Positions 52,455 to 61,917 of a stretch of 64,000 bases of DNA are shown here, in pieces; position 1 is the stretch's first letter; every line of letters starts with the position of its first letter. Origin of the DNA: Hydrogenophaga taeniospiralis (lineage in GTDB: Bacteria > Pseudomonadota > Gammaproteobacteria > Burkholderiales > Burkholderiaceae_C); NCBI RefSeq assembly GCF_020510445.1, contig NZ_JAHBAG010000001.1:3572501-3636500 (forward strand). Reading direction: 5' to 3'. Below the pieces are notes generated by a model that was not told where the DNA came from, searched no databases, and was given only the letters and a program-made list of their open reading frames with translations. Position numbers and translations under genes: made by a program.

Positions 52455-53177
52455 TCAGATGTGGAAGGTCGTGAATGAATCCACGCTCTCTCTGTGTGTC
52501 ACCAGCGAGTTCTCGATGCGGCTCGGATCGGCGTAGCCCAGGCTCATGCCACACACCACCATCTGGTCGTCAGGAATGGCGAGTTCGCTGGCAATGACCC
52601 GATGGAACCTGGTGAAAGCCACCTGAGGACATGTGTCCAGCGAGCGGGCCCGCGCGGCCACCATCACACTCTGAAGAAACATCCCGTAGTCGATCAGACT
52701 GCCCGCCTGCATCACCCGGTCAATCGTGAAGATCAGGCCAACGGGCGCGTCAAAGAACCGGTAGTTGCGGCCGTGCTGCGCGTGCATGCGGGCCTTGTCC
52801 GTCTTCTCGATGCCCAGCAAGCCGTACAGATCCCACCCCACCTTGCGGCGGCGGTCCAGGTAGGGCGAGACCCAGTCCAACGGGTAGTAGGTGTAGGGCT
52901 CTTCCAGCGAGGCGGCCTGCGATGGGTCGTCGTCCACAGCGGCGATCGCCGCGCTCAGCCGGTCTTTCGCGGCACCGGTGAGCACGTGCACCCTCCAAGG
53001 CTGGGTGTTCACGCCCGATGCGGCATGGCGAGCCACGTCCAAAATGGCATCAACGTCTTTCCTGTCCACCTCGGTAGGCAGAAAGGCGCGGATGCTGCGG
53101 CGTGACACGACAGCCCAATCGACCGCGCTGCGCAGTTGGGACGACGGGATGGCCGGGGCGGGATCGAGGCGGTTCAT
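52455..53177 (-). CDS. nitroreductase-family flavoprotein
   Basis: 240 residues from ATG 53177: 'SRRSIRAFLPTEVDRKDVDA' and 'AASGVNTQPWRVHVLTG' (FMN-phosphate site), 'QHGRNYRFFDAPVGLIFTID' and 'DDQMVVCGMSLGYADPSRIE' form the nitroreductase fold. It probably reduces a nitro, quinone or enone group with NAD(P)H; the substrate cannot be read. An upstream TTG-type extension is ignored. It lies between the oxidoreductase and ligase genes on one transcript. Confidence 0.85.
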   Translation of the reverse strand: MNRLDPAPAIPSSQLRSAVDWAVVSRRSIRAFLPTEVDRKDVDAILDVARHAASGVNTQPWRVHVLTGAAKDRLSAAIAAVDDDPSQAASLEEPYTYYPLDWVSPYLDRRRKVGWDLYGLLGIEKTDKARMHAQHGRNYRFFDAPVGLIFTIDRVMQAGSLIDYGMFLQSVMVAARARSLDTCPQVAFTRFHRVIASELAIPDDQMVVCGMSLGYADPSRIENSLVTHRESVDSFTTFHI

Positions 53178-53272
53178 GGCGAGGGCATCGGGCAGGACAT
53201 GCCGGCATGCTATCGACGTAAGTCCTTTGTGACTGTCGATTGAAAGACATTCACCCCAGCGAGGCCTGGAAG

Positions 53273-56200
53273 TCACCGAGTCGGTTCAACGCCCGAAAGC
53301 AATTGCTGCCACCGGGCTTCGGCCGCTGCAAACGCCTTCGCCTTCACATGCCCGTAACCACGGATCTGCTCTGGCACGCGAGCCAAAGCCAGAACCGTTT
53401 CCGGGTCCAGATCGTCCAGACGCTCCAGCAGCTTCTCGACAATGCTTCGGTACCGCAGGATGAGCGCGCGCTCACCGCGTCTTTCTGCGCTGCGTCCAAA
53501 GGGATCCAGGCGCGATCCGCGCAACCACTTGAAAAAGGCCAGTGCATGCAAGACGGGTCGCATCCAGGAACCAAAGGCCTGTTTGACCGGCAGACCGTGC
53601 GCATCGCGCCGGCCCAGGGGAGGTGCCATGTGAAACGTGATGCGTCCCTGCCCCTCGAACTGCTCGGCCAGGCGCTTTTCAAAGGCCCCATCGGTGAACA
53701 GGCGGGCCACTTCGTACTCGTCCTTGTAGGCCATCAGCTTGAACAGGTTGACCGCCACGGCGCGCGCCAGTTGATCACCCCCCACGGTGCTGGACTCAAG
53801 CTCGCGCACACGCTCCACGAAGCGGGTGTATTCAAGGGCGTAGCGCGGGTTCTGGTAAGCGGTCAGGAACTCGGCACGGTGCGCCACCAGCGCTTTCAGC
53901 GTGTCTGGCCGCTGCAGCACGATGGCCTGCTCGGGGGCGGCCATGCGCTGGACGACGGCGAGATCGACAGCGGCCCGGCGCCCCCACATGAACGCTTCCT
54001 GGTTTGCCTTCACCGCCACGCCGTTGATCTCGATGGCCCGGAGCAGCGACGCCGACGACAGCGGCACCAGCCCTTTCTGGAAAGCAAACCCCAGCATGAA
54101 GAGGTTGGTGGCGATCGCGTCACCCAGCAGCGCCGTGGCGAGCTGGGTGGCGCCGAGAAACACAGCCCCATCGCCCGTGCTGTCCTTGATCAGGGTTTTT
54201 AAAGCGTCCGCAGGGTACTGCCAGTCGCGTTGTTGGGCGAAGTGGCCCGTGGGTTGTTCGTGGGTGTTGATCACGGCAACGGTCCTGCCAGGTTGCATAC
54301 GGCCGATTGCGTCTGGCGCTGCGGCGGTCAACATGTCGCAGCCCAGGATCAGGTCGGCCTCGCCAGTGGGGATGCGTTGAGCCAGCAGCAACGACGGCGC
54401 CATCGCCAGCCGCACGTGTGAGGTCACTGAGCCGTTTTTCTGGGACATGCCGGTCATGTCCAGCACCGACACGCCCTTGCCCTCCAGGTGGGCGGCCATG
54501 CCGATCAGCGCGCCCACGGTCATCACCCCTGTGCCACCGATGCCCGTGATCAGGATGTTGTGCAGGCCCTCAAGCCGCTTCTGCACTGGTTCAGCGGGCA
54601 AGGGCAGCCCGGCTGTGGCAACGCCCTGCTCCACCACCTTGGGCCTGCGCGGTTGAACGCCCTCCACCGTGACGAAACTCGGGCAAAAACCCTTGATGCA
54701 AGACAGGTCGGCATTGCAGGACGACTGATCGACCGTGCGCTTCAAGCCCAGCTGCGTGGACAGCGGCTGCAGCGACGTGCAGTTGGACGCCACCCCACAG
54801 TCCCCGCAGCCTTCGCACACCAGCTCGTTGATCACCACCCGGCTGGCGGCCTGGGGAAACTCGCCTTTCTTGCGCCGACGGCGTTTTTCGGCAGCGCAGA
54901 CCTGGTCGTAGACCAGCACCGACACACCTTCAAACTCACGCAACTCCTGTTGTACCGCGTCCATGTCGTCGCGGTGGCTGACCGTGAACCGCAGCAGTGC
55001 GTGGTCGGCCGGAAACAGGGCGCGGTCCGCCCAGCGCGAGGGTTCCTCGGCCACCAGCGCGATGCGCCTCACCCCCTCTGCGGCCAGTTGCTGGACGATG
55101 CGCGGTACCGTCAGCGGCCCGTCCACCGGCTGGCCACCGGTCATGGCGACGGCGTCGTTGTAGAGGATCTTGTAGGTGATGTTCACGCCCGCAGCCACCG
55201 CAGCACGCACCGCCAGCGAGCCCGAGTGGAAGTAGGTGCCGTCGCCGAGGTTGGCAAACACGTGCGGCCGTCTGGAGAACCAGGCCTGGCCGAGCCAGGG
55301 CGCACCCTCGCCCCCCATCTGGGTGGTGGTCTTGTTGTGTTCGGGGAAGATGGCCGTGGCCATCACGTGGCAGCCGATGCCAGCCAGCGCGAGACTGCCC
55401 TCCGGCACGCGGGTGGAGGTGTTGTGTGGGCAGCCCGAGCAGTACCACGCGGGTCGGGTGGGTGTGGCCACGGCCTGTCGCAGGATGGCGTCTTTGGCGT
55501 CCAGCAGGGCCAGGCGGTCGCGGATCGCTTCGCTCTGGTGAAAGCGGCCGATACGCTGCGCAATCACCCGGGCAATCTGCGCCACCGAGAGGTCGGTCGT
55601 GGCGGGCAGCAGCCAGCGCCCGCGCGGATGCACCCACTCCCCCTGCTCGTCGAACTTGCCGATGACGCGCGGCCGCACATCGTCGCGCCAGTTGTACAGG
55701 TGCTCCTTGAGCTGGTACTCGACGATCTGGCGCTTTTCTTCCACGACCAGGATTTCCTCCAGCCCGTCGGCGAACTCGCGGATCGAATCGGGCTCCAGCG
55801 GCCAGGGCATGGCCACCTTGAACAGGCGCAGCCCGAGCTGGGCGCCGCGTGCTTCGTCAATGCCTAACTCCTCCAGCGCTTCGAGCATATCGCGGTAGGA
55901 CTTGCCCGAGGCCACAATGCCCAGCCGCGCGTTCGGCGCGTCTCGCGTGACGTGGTTGAGCCGGTTGGCACGGGCGTAGGCGATGGCGGCGTAGATCTTG
56001 TAGTCCTGCATGAGCGCTTCCTGCTTGCGCGCCTGGACGCCCAGCGTGTCGGTGGACAACCGGGCGTGCAGTCCGCCGTCGGGCGCCACAAAATCTTCGG
56101 GAAACACACAGGGCCGCAAGTGATCGCCGACCTCGATGGAGCCGGACGACTCCACCGTGTCGGCCAGGGCCTTGAAACCCACCGGAAGACCTGAAAAACG

Positions 56201-56764
56201 CGACATCGCAAAGCCGTGCAACCCCAGCTCCAGGTAGTCCTCCACACCCTGCGGGTAGAGCATGGGAATCATGGAGGCGGCAAACAGGTGATCGCTCTGG
56301 TTGGGCAGTGTGGAGGAGTAAGCGCCGTGGTCGTCGCCCGCCACCAGCAGCACACCACCGTGGCGCGAGGTGCCCGCGTGGGCCATGTGCTTGAACACAT
56401 CGCCGCAGCGGTCCACACCGGGCGCCTTTCCGTACCACATGGCAAACACGCCGTCACGCTCGCTCCCTCCTGTCAGGTCCAACTGCTGGGTGCCCCAGAC
56501 GGCCGTGGCAGCCAGCTCTTCGTTGAGCCCTGGCAAGAACTTGACGCCGTGTTGCTTCAGGTGCTTTTCGGCCGACCAGAGCGCCTCGTCCAGGCCGCCC
56601 AGCGGTGACCCTCGATAGCCCGACACAAAGCCTGCGGTGTTCAGGCCTTGTGCGGCATCACGCTGCCGCTGCACGAGCATGAGGCGCACCAGGGCCTGCA
56701 CACCGTTCAGATAGATGCGACCTGTGGTCGCGGTGTATTTGTCATCGAGTGACACGTTTTTCAT
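53273..56764 (-). CDS. indolepyruvate ferredoxin oxidoreductase, fused subunits
   Basis: 1163 residues combining IorA- and IorB-like parts. The N-terminal half has the 2-oxoacid oxidoreductase TPP domains ('TAGFVSGYRGSPLGGLDEAL', 'NLGDGTYFHSGSLAVRAAVA'). In the middle are ferredoxin-type cysteine motifs 'CEGCGDCGVASNC' and 'CNADLSCIKGFCPSF'. The C-terminal gamma-type domain starts with 'ILITGIGGTGVMTVGALIGM'. It oxidatively decarboxylates arylpyruvates to aryl-acetyl-CoA. The stop is 96 bp ahead of the nitroreductase start. Confidence 0.95.
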   Translation of the reverse strand: MKNVSLDDKYTATTGRIYLNGVQALVRLMLVQRQRDAAQGLNTAGFVSGYRGSPLGGLDEALWSAEKHLKQHGVKFLPGLNEELAATAVWGTQQLDLTGGSERDGVFAMWYGKAPGVDRCGDVFKHMAHAGTSRHGGVLLVAGDDHGAYSSTLPNQSDHLFAASMIPMLYPQGVEDYLELGLHGFAMSRFSGLPVGFKALADTVESSGSIEVGDHLRPCVFPEDFVAPDGGLHARLSTDTLGVQARKQEALMQDYKIYAAIAYARANRLNHVTRDAPNARLGIVASGKSYRDMLEALEELGIDEARGAQLGLRLFKVAMPWPLEPDSIREFADGLEEILVVEEKRQIVEYQLKEHLYNWRDDVRPRVIGKFDEQGEWVHPRGRWLLPATTDLSVAQIARVIAQRIGRFHQSEAIRDRLALLDAKDAILRQAVATPTRPAWYCSGCPHNTSTRVPEGSLALAGIGCHVMATAIFPEHNKTTTQMGGEGAPWLGQAWFSRRPHVFANLGDGTYFHSGSLAVRAAVAAGVNITYKILYNDAVAMTGGQPVDGPLTVPRIVQQLAAEGVRRIALVAEEPSRWADRALFPADHALLRFTVSHRDDMDAVQQELREFEGVSVLVYDQVCAAEKRRRRKKGEFPQAASRVVINELVCEGCGDCGVASNCTSLQPLSTQLGLKRTVDQSSCNADLSCIKGFCPSFVTVEGVQPRRPKVVEQGVATAGLPLPAEPVQKRLEGLHNILITGIGGTGVMTVGALIGMAAHLEGKGVSVLDMTGMSQKNGSVTSHVRLAMAPSLLLAQRIPTGEADLILGCDMLTAAAPDAIGRMQPGRTVAVINTHEQPTGHFAQQRDWQYPADALKTLIKDSTGDGAVFLGATQLATALLGDAIATNLFMLGFAFQKGLVPLSSASLLRAIEINGVAVKANQEAFMWGRRAAVDLAVVQRMAAPEQAIVLQRPDTLKALVAHRAEFLTAYQNPRYALEYTRFVERVRELESSTVGGDQLARAVAVNLFKLMAYKDEYEVARLFTDGAFEKRLAEQFEGQGRITFHMAPPLGRRDAHGLPVKQAFGSWMRPVLHALAFFKWLRGSRLDPFGRSAERRGERALILRYRSIVEKLLERLDDLDPETVLALARVPEQIRGYGHVKAKAFAAAEARWQQLLSGVEPTR

Positions 56765-56890
56765 GAAGCGGCTCCGGTAGGACGCGTGAAGGCTGGAGCG
56801 GTTGGGGGTGGTGATCGCTCAGCCCGGGGGCGCTGCGCGGCGGATGGCCGTGCTGCGCGAACAGGAACTTGGTGGACGAAGAAAGTGGTG

Positions 56891-58675
56891 TCAGCGGGTG
56901 GAGGCAGCCTCCTGCGGGTACCAGCGCTGGTCACTCAGCATCATTTCCTGGTGGCCCCGGCCGGCGGGGATCATGGGGTAGCAGTTTTCCTGCTGCACGA
57001 CACGCACGTCGAGAAAAAACGGACCTGAAAAGGCCAGGCATTCGGCCAGCGCGTCCGCGAGCTCATTCGGCGCATCAACACGCCGCGCGCCCCAGCCGAA
57101 GGCCCTGGCCAGAGCCACAAAATCCGGCAGCGCAGCGTTCCAGCTGTGGCTGAGCCGGTTGCCGTGGATCAGCTGCTGCCACTGGCGCACCATGCCCATG
57201 TGGGTGTTGTTGCAGAGCACCACCTTGACCGGCGTGGCGTGCTGCACCGCCGTGGACAGCTCCTGGATGTTCATGAGAATGGAGGCGTCGCCGCTCACAC
57301 ACACCACGGTCTTGCCAGGGTACGCGATCTGCGCGCCGATGGCCGCCGGCAAGCCGTAGCCCATGGTGCCCGCGCCACCCGAGGTGAGCCAGCGCCGTGG
57401 CCGCTCGAAGCGCAGGTATTGCGCGGCCCACATCTGGTGCTGACCCACGTCGGTGGACACGATGGCATCGTGGCTCGTCAGTTGCCGCTGCAGTTCGTGC
57501 ATCAGGTGCTGCGGCAGGATGGCGTCGCTGCGGGGCACAAAGCCAAGGCTGTCGAAGCCGCGCCATCCGGCGATGCGCTGCCACCACGCGTCCAGCCGCT
57601 GTGCCACAGGCGCTTTCGTGGGCAGCGCGGCCAGCAAGGCCCCGAGCACGGCGCCGCAGTCACCGTTCAGAGCTACATCGACCTTCACCACCTTGTTGAT
57701 GTTGTTGGCATCGATGTCGATGTGGATCTTCTTGGCATGGGGCGCAAAGTCAGCGAGCTTGCTGGTCACGCGGTCGTCGAATCGGGCACCGACACAGATG
57801 ATCAGGTCTGCGTGGTGCATGGCCTGGTTGGCCTCCAGTGTGCCGTGCATGCCGAGCATGCCCAGGAAGCGCGGGTCCGACGCGGGGAACGCACCCAGGC
57901 CCATCAGGGTCAGCGTGGTGGGCAGGTGCCATTGGCGGGCCAGCTGTGTGAACGCTTCGCAGGCCGCCGTCCCCGCGTTGATCAGCCCCCCACCGCCGTA
58001 CAGCACCGGCTGGCGTGCGGCACCGATCAGCTCGACTGCGTGCCGGAGCGACGCCTCGGAAGGCTGCGGAAGTGCCGCTGCCGGTCCGTCTTCGCCCACC
58101 GTGTTCGCGACATCGACACGCTGGAGTTGCACGTCCTTGGGCACGTCCAGCAACACCGGTCCCGGCTTGCCAGACGCGGCGATGTACAGGGCCTTGCGGA
58201 CCACGGCCACCGCCTCGCGCGCATCGCGCAGCTGGTGGTTCCACTTGGTCACCGGACGCGACATGCCGATGGCATCGCTCTCCTGGAAGGCCTGCGTCCC
58301 GATCACCCCCGTGGCCACCTGACCGCTGATGCACAACACCGGGATGGCGTCGCTGTGCGCATCCAGCAGGCCGGTGATGGTGTTGCTGACACCGGGCCCC
58401 GAGGTGACCAGCACCACCCCCACCCGGCCGGTGCAACGCGCATAGCCCTCGGCCGCGTGCACGGCGGCCTGCTCGTGCCGCACCAGCACATGGCGCAGGG
58501 CGGGCCGCTGGTACAGCGCGTCGTACAGCGGCAGCGCCGCACCGCCGGGGTAGCCGAAGACGGTGTCGATGCCACACGCCAGCAGGGTGTCGAGCAGCAG
58601 CTCGGCACCGTTGCGAGCCGGTTCGACCTCAGTCAGGGGGTCTTCGGAAAGGTGTTCAGTGGCGTGTGTTTTCAT
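56891..58675 (-). CDS. acetolactate synthase-like TPP enzyme
   Basis: 594 residues from ATG 58675. The N-terminal TPP domain is '[20 protein letters not shown]' with the catalytic Glu in '[18 protein letters not shown]'; then come '[20 protein letters not shown]', '[10 protein letters not shown]' and the C-terminal Mg/TPP-binding '[20 protein letters not shown]...[14 protein letters not shown]'. These fit the anabolic ALS large-subunit family, yet no small regulatory subunit or ilvC is adjacent. Being first in an operon with an arylpyruvate oxidoreductase, it may act on another 2-oxoacid. A divergent Lrp-type gene shares its promoter region. Confidence 0.88.
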   Translation of the reverse strand: MKTHATEHLSEDPLTEVEPARNGAELLLDTLLACGIDTVFGYPGGAALPLYDALYQRPALRHVLVRHEQAAVHAAEGYARCTGRVGVVLVTSGPGVSNTITGLLDAHSDAIPVLCISGQVATGVIGTQAFQESDAIGMSRPVTKWNHQLRDAREAVAVVRKALYIAASGKPGPVLLDVPKDVQLQRVDVANTVGEDGPAAALPQPSEASLRHAVELIGAARQPVLYGGGGLINAGTAACEAFTQLARQWHLPTTLTLMGLGAFPASDPRFLGMLGMHGTLEANQAMHHADLIICVGARFDDRVTSKLADFAPHAKKIHIDIDANNINKVVKVDVALNGDCGAVLGALLAALPTKAPVAQRLDAWWQRIAGWRGFDSLGFVPRSDAILPQHLMHELQRQLTSHDAIVSTDVGQHQMWAAQYLRFERPRRWLTSGGAGTMGYGLPAAIGAQIAYPGKTVVCVSGDASILMNIQELSTAVQHATPVKVVLCNNTHMGMVRQWQQLIHGNRLSHSWNAALPDFVALARAFGWGARRVDAPNELADALAECLAFSGPFFLDVRVVQQENCYPMIPAGRGHQEMMLSDQRWYPQEAASTR

Positions 58676-58716
58676 ACGTATATTTTTCTGCGAAACTGCC
58701 AGAATGTTTTCCATTT
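58676..58716. promoter_or_regulatory. divergent ilvB-like/Lrp control region
   Basis: Only 41 bp separate the two divergent starts, containing the AT-rich TACGTATATTTTTCTG stretch. Lrp proteins usually bind such AT-rich sites and control the neighbouring gene. The promoters must overlap the coding starts. Confidence 0.55.
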
Positions 58717-59241
58717 ATGGGGCGTGTGTCGGTGGCAAAGGCAAAAATCAATCTTCAAAATCCTGATTCAGACGAAGAATCACCGGTTAACTTTGATCGC
58801 TTCGACATGGCCATCCTGCGGGAACTGCTGGCCGACTCGCGCAAGACACTGCAGGACATCGGCGCTGCGGTGCACCTCTCGCCCACCACTTGCTGGAGCC
58901 GCATCAAGCGGCTCGAAGCCGAAGGCGTGATCAAGCGCTACACAGCCGACCTCAACCGCGCCAAGCTCGGCTGGCAAGACACGGTCATCGTGCAACTCAC
59001 GCTGGACAGCCACACCGACGAAGCGCTCTACGCGTTCGGCAAGACGCTGGCCACCATCCCCGAGGTGATGGAGACCTACCTGATCTCGGGCGACTACGAC
59101 TACTACATCCGCATCGCGGTGAAAAACACGCGGGACTACGAGCGGCTGTTGCGCGAAAAGCTCTACAAGATCCCCGGGATCCGCCACAGCAAGTCGAGCT
59201 TCGTGCTGCGCGTGCTCAAGGACGAGCGCATGCCGCTGTGA
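58717..59241 (+). CDS. Lrp/AsnC-family regulator
   Basis: 174 residues from ATG 58717; GTG 58729 is also possible and no start has a good ribosome site. HTH: 'FDMAILRELLADSRKTLQDI' and 'GAAVHLSPTTCWSRIKRLEA'; ligand-binding RAM domain: 'VMETYLISGDYDYYIRIAVK' and 'LYKIPGIRHSKSSFVLRVLK'. It probably senses an amino acid and controls the divergent ALS-like operon. The last 26 bp overlap the end of the convergent ketopantoate-reductase-like gene. Confidence 0.9.
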   Translation: MGRVSVAKAKINLQNPDSDEESPVNFDRFDMAILRELLADSRKTLQDIGAAVHLSPTTCWSRIKRLEAEGVIKRYTADLNRAKLGWQDTVIVQLTLDSHTDEALYAFGKTLATIPEVMETYLISGDYDYYIRIAVKNTRDYERLLREKLYKIPGIRHSKSSFVLRVLKDERMPL

Positions 59242-60235
59242 AGCCGGCCGAGCGGTCAAGCCCGCGCAGCAGCGGCAGCAGCAGGTCGAGCACCGGGCAG
59301 GCGGTGCCCGCCGCCCTCGCAAACGCCTGCACCTGACCCAGAATCGGTTCGATCTCCATGCCGCGCCTGAGCACGGTGTCTTGCAGCATGGATGGGCGGA
59401 TGACCGGTGCGGCCCGGCCATCCACTGCTGCGCCCAGCCGGGGCGCCGACTTGGCCACCGCGATGCGGTCAGACAGATCGGCGCCGTGGGCCGCCGCCAC
59501 CGCAGCCACTTCATCGATCACGGCTTCGTACATGCCCAACAGCGCAGGCTCGAACGCGAGCTGGTTCACGGGCAGCCGCGTCAGCGCGCACAGGGCATTC
59601 ATGGGTGCGTTGCGCAACAGCTTGGCCCACACCTCGGTGCGGATGTCGGGCCCCGCCTCGGCGTTCAGCCCTGCCCCACACAGCAGGCCGGTGATGACGC
59701 GCAAGCGCTGCGACAGCCCACCGCCGGGTTCACCGAGCACCCAGCGGTTGTTGGCGGTGTGCTGCACCACGCCGGGTCGCAGCACCTCGTTGGCCGAATA
59801 AACCACACCGCCCAGCGCGCGCTGGGGTCTGACAGCGTTCCACAGCGCGCCGGTCGGGTCCAGCAAGGGCAAAGGCTCTCCGGGTACCGCTGGCCCCCGG
59901 TGGTGCCACCACCACGGGATGCCGTTGTTGAGAAACACGGCGGTGCCCGCAGGCCCAAGCAGCGCGGCCATGTCCTGCGCGGCAGCGGGCTGCGAATGCG
60001 CCTTCAAGGTGACGAACACCACGTCTTGTGGAGGCAGGGCCTGGGCGCGGTCGGTGACAAGCGCGGGCCGCACCACCAGGGTTTCCTCCGGCGTGACCAA
60101 GGTGATGCCGCCGGCGGCGATGGCCCGGAGCTGCTCGCCCCGTGCCACCACAGACACCTCGTGCTGCCTCGATGCCAGCAGACGGGCAGCGAGGTAACCG
60201 CCGACCGCGCCGGCGCCGAAAACGCAGAGCCTCAT
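59216..60235 (-). CDS. ketopantoate reductase-like (PanE/ApbA) dehydrogenase
   Basis: 339 residues from ATG 60235: Rossmann start 'MRLCVFGAGAVGGYLAARLL', 'FVTLKAHSQPAAAQDMAALL', 'VFLNNGIPWWW' and the C-terminal helical domain with the catalytic-lysine region 'TEVWAKLLRNAPMNALCALT'. The family reduces 2-oxoacids such as ketopantoate with NADPH. Its location in an RraA/TauD/alpha-hydroxyacid dehydrogenase cluster suggests a catabolic paralog. It starts 5 bp after the RraA-like stop. Confidence 0.85.
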   Translation of the reverse strand: MRLCVFGAGAVGGYLAARLLASRQHEVSVVARGEQLRAIAAGGITLVTPEETLVVRPALVTDRAQALPPQDVVFVTLKAHSQPAAAQDMAALLGPAGTAVFLNNGIPWWWHHRGPAVPGEPLPLLDPTGALWNAVRPQRALGGVVYSANEVLRPGVVQHTANNRWVLGEPGGGLSQRLRVITGLLCGAGLNAEAGPDIRTEVWAKLLRNAPMNALCALTRLPVNQLAFEPALLGMYEAVIDEVAAVAAAHGADLSDRIAVAKSAPRLGAAVDGRAAPVIRPSMLQDTVLRRGMEIEPILGQVQAFARAAGTACPVLDLLLPLLRGLDRSAGFTAACARP

Positions 60236-60239
60236 GGCC

Positions 60240-60947
60240 TCAGTCGTCGAAAGCCGCGTCGATCTCCTGCACCTGCATGCCTGCGTAAATCGCGGCAGCA
60301 CCACTCAGCTCCCACACCGCAGCGCCCGCGCGAACCTTCTCTGCCGCCTCGTCCTCCTTGCGCATCTTGGCCAGGGCCGCGGTGACCACCTGGTCCGCGT
60401 CGTCGCGGGGGATGCAGATCACGGCATCGCCATCGGCCACGATGAGATCACCGGGCCTCACCTCGACACCCTCACAGACCACCGGCGCGTTGACGAAACC
60501 GTGCCCGCACTTGTCGGGGTGGATGGGCCAGATGTGGGTGGACCACACCGGGAAGCCGAGCGCGCGGACCTGGTCCACGTCGCGCACGCAGCCCTGCACC
60601 ACCACACCGGCCAGGCCCTTTTGCAAAGCGTAGCGGGTGGCAAGATCGCCCCACTGCGCACCAGACAGCTCGGCCTGGCAAACCACCACCAGCACATCGC
60701 CGGGCTGGGCCAGGTACAGCGCGCGATGCATCATGAGGTTGTCACCGGGCCAGCAGAACGCAGTGACCGCCGGGCCGGCGATCTTGGGCTGCCCCTCCCG
60801 GATCGGACGCAGGCGCGCGCCGAGCAAGGCGCTCCGACCCCGCGTGCCCATGGACTCGTGGATGTCGGCGACGGTCACGTCACGCGCCTTTGCCACAACT
60901 TCAGCCGTAACCCGACGTACCTTGAGATACACCTGTGAAGTGCTCAT
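60240..60947 (-). CDS. RraA-like / HMG-type aldolase family protein
   Basis: 235 residues from ATG 60947 (AGGAG upstream). The RraA/oxoacid aldolase core contains 'VADIHESMG', 'PGDNLMMHRALYLAQPGDVL', 'GVVVQGCVRDVDQVRALGFP' (Arg and Asp for substrate and metal) and 'GDLIVADGDAVICIPRDDAD'. Catalytic members cleave 4-hydroxy-2-oxoacids (HMG/CHA aldolase) or decarboxylate oxaloacetate. The metabolic context favours an aldolase over the RNase E-inhibitor meaning of the name. Confidence 0.85.
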   Translation of the reverse strand: MSTSQVYLKVRRVTAEVVAKARDVTVADIHESMGTRGRSALLGARLRPIREGQPKIAGPAVTAFCWPGDNLMMHRALYLAQPGDVLVVVCQAELSGAQWGDLATRYALQKGLAGVVVQGCVRDVDQVRALGFPVWSTHIWPIHPDKCGHGFVNAPVVCEGVEVRPGDLIVADGDAVICIPRDDADQVVTAALAKMRKEDEAAEKVRAGAAVWELSGAAAIYAGMQVQEIDAAFDD

Positions 60948-60964
60948 GTTTGCGTTCTCCTGCT

Positions 60965-61843
60965 TCAAGCGTGGGGGACGCAGTAGTCCTGAGCTGCCAG
61001 ACGGAAGGTGGTGCGCTTCATCAGACGCGGCTGGTCCAGCTTCATCGGGTCTCGCCGATGCATCGTGCAGCCGTTGTCCCACATCATCAGATCGCCGTTG
61101 TGCACCTTGTGCCGGTACGCCAGCGACGGGTGCCCCCCCGCCTCGAACAGGATCGGCAGCACTCGCGCGTTCTCTTCTTCCGACAGCCCCTCGATCCCGA
61201 TCAGCGTGGTCGGGTCCGCGTACAGCGCCTTGCGCCCGGTGTGCGGGTGCCTCAGCACCAGCGGGTGCGTCGCGTCCGGCAGGCTCAGCATCGCGTTGGC
61301 CTTGGCCTTGTCCTGCAGCTCCAGCGTGTTGAGCAGCGCATAGCGCTTGGCGTAGCGGTAGGTGCCGTTGCGCCCTTCGATCAGTTGCTGGATGTCTTGA
61401 GGCAACCGTTGCCAGGCTCCGTATTCGTCGGCCCAGTAGATGTCGCCGCCGTCGCGCGGCACCTCGGTGCCGTACAGGATGGCGCCGGTGGCCGGTCGAA
61501 CCTGGAAGGTCTGATCGGAGTGCCAGTCCACGTCCTCTCCACCCGCGAAGCCACCCACGAAGCGCCCGTCCGAGTACTTCAATGTGCTGAAGTAGATGAT
61601 CTGCTCGTGGTACGGCGACTGGATGTCTTTGCGCCCGGAGGTCTCGCACTTGCCGAAGTGCTCGGTGAAGCGCACCAGCTCGGCCTCGTCCAGCGCCTGG
61701 CGCCGGAAGATCATCACCGGTGACTTCTGCCAGATCGCCTTGAGTTCGGCGATGGCCGCCGGATCGTCCACGATGTCCTGGATGGCCACGTGCACCTGCA
61801 CGGCAAAGTCGGAATGCAGCGGGCTGGTCTGAATGGATTTCAT
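60965..61843 (-). CDS. TauD/TfdA-family Fe(II)/2-oxoglutarate dioxygenase
   Basis: 292 residues with the facial triad His108/Asp110 ('DVDWHSDQTF') and His262 ('NGCTMHRRDP'), and Arg277 for 2-oxoglutarate ('RLMKRTTF'). It hydroxylates an unknown substrate, often leading to C-N, C-S or C-O bond cleavage. It is 17 bp upstream of the RraA-like gene on the same strand, so both likely serve one pathway. Confidence 0.9.
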   Translation of the reverse strand: MKSIQTSPLHSDFAVQVHVAIQDIVDDPAAIAELKAIWQKSPVMIFRRQALDEAELVRFTEHFGKCETSGRKDIQSPYHEQIIYFSTLKYSDGRFVGGFAGGEDVDWHSDQTFQVRPATGAILYGTEVPRDGGDIYWADEYGAWQRLPQDIQQLIEGRNGTYRYAKRYALLNTLELQDKAKANAMLSLPDATHPLVLRHPHTGRKALYADPTTLIGIEGLSEEENARVLPILFEAGGHPSLAYRHKVHNGDLMMWDNGCTMHRRDPMKLDQPRLMKRTTFRLAAQDYCVPHA

Positions 61844-61917
61844 CTTCGTTGTCTCCTGTGTCGTTGGGTCTTGATGTCCACCCGCGAGTCAGTCGGGCTT
61901 CATGTGGGCAGCCTGGA

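Noticed and set aside
54488..55867. 459-residue plus-strand frame within the indolepyruvate oxidoreductase gene
   Set aside because: Antisense shadow; the minus-strand frame carries all family motifs without interruption.
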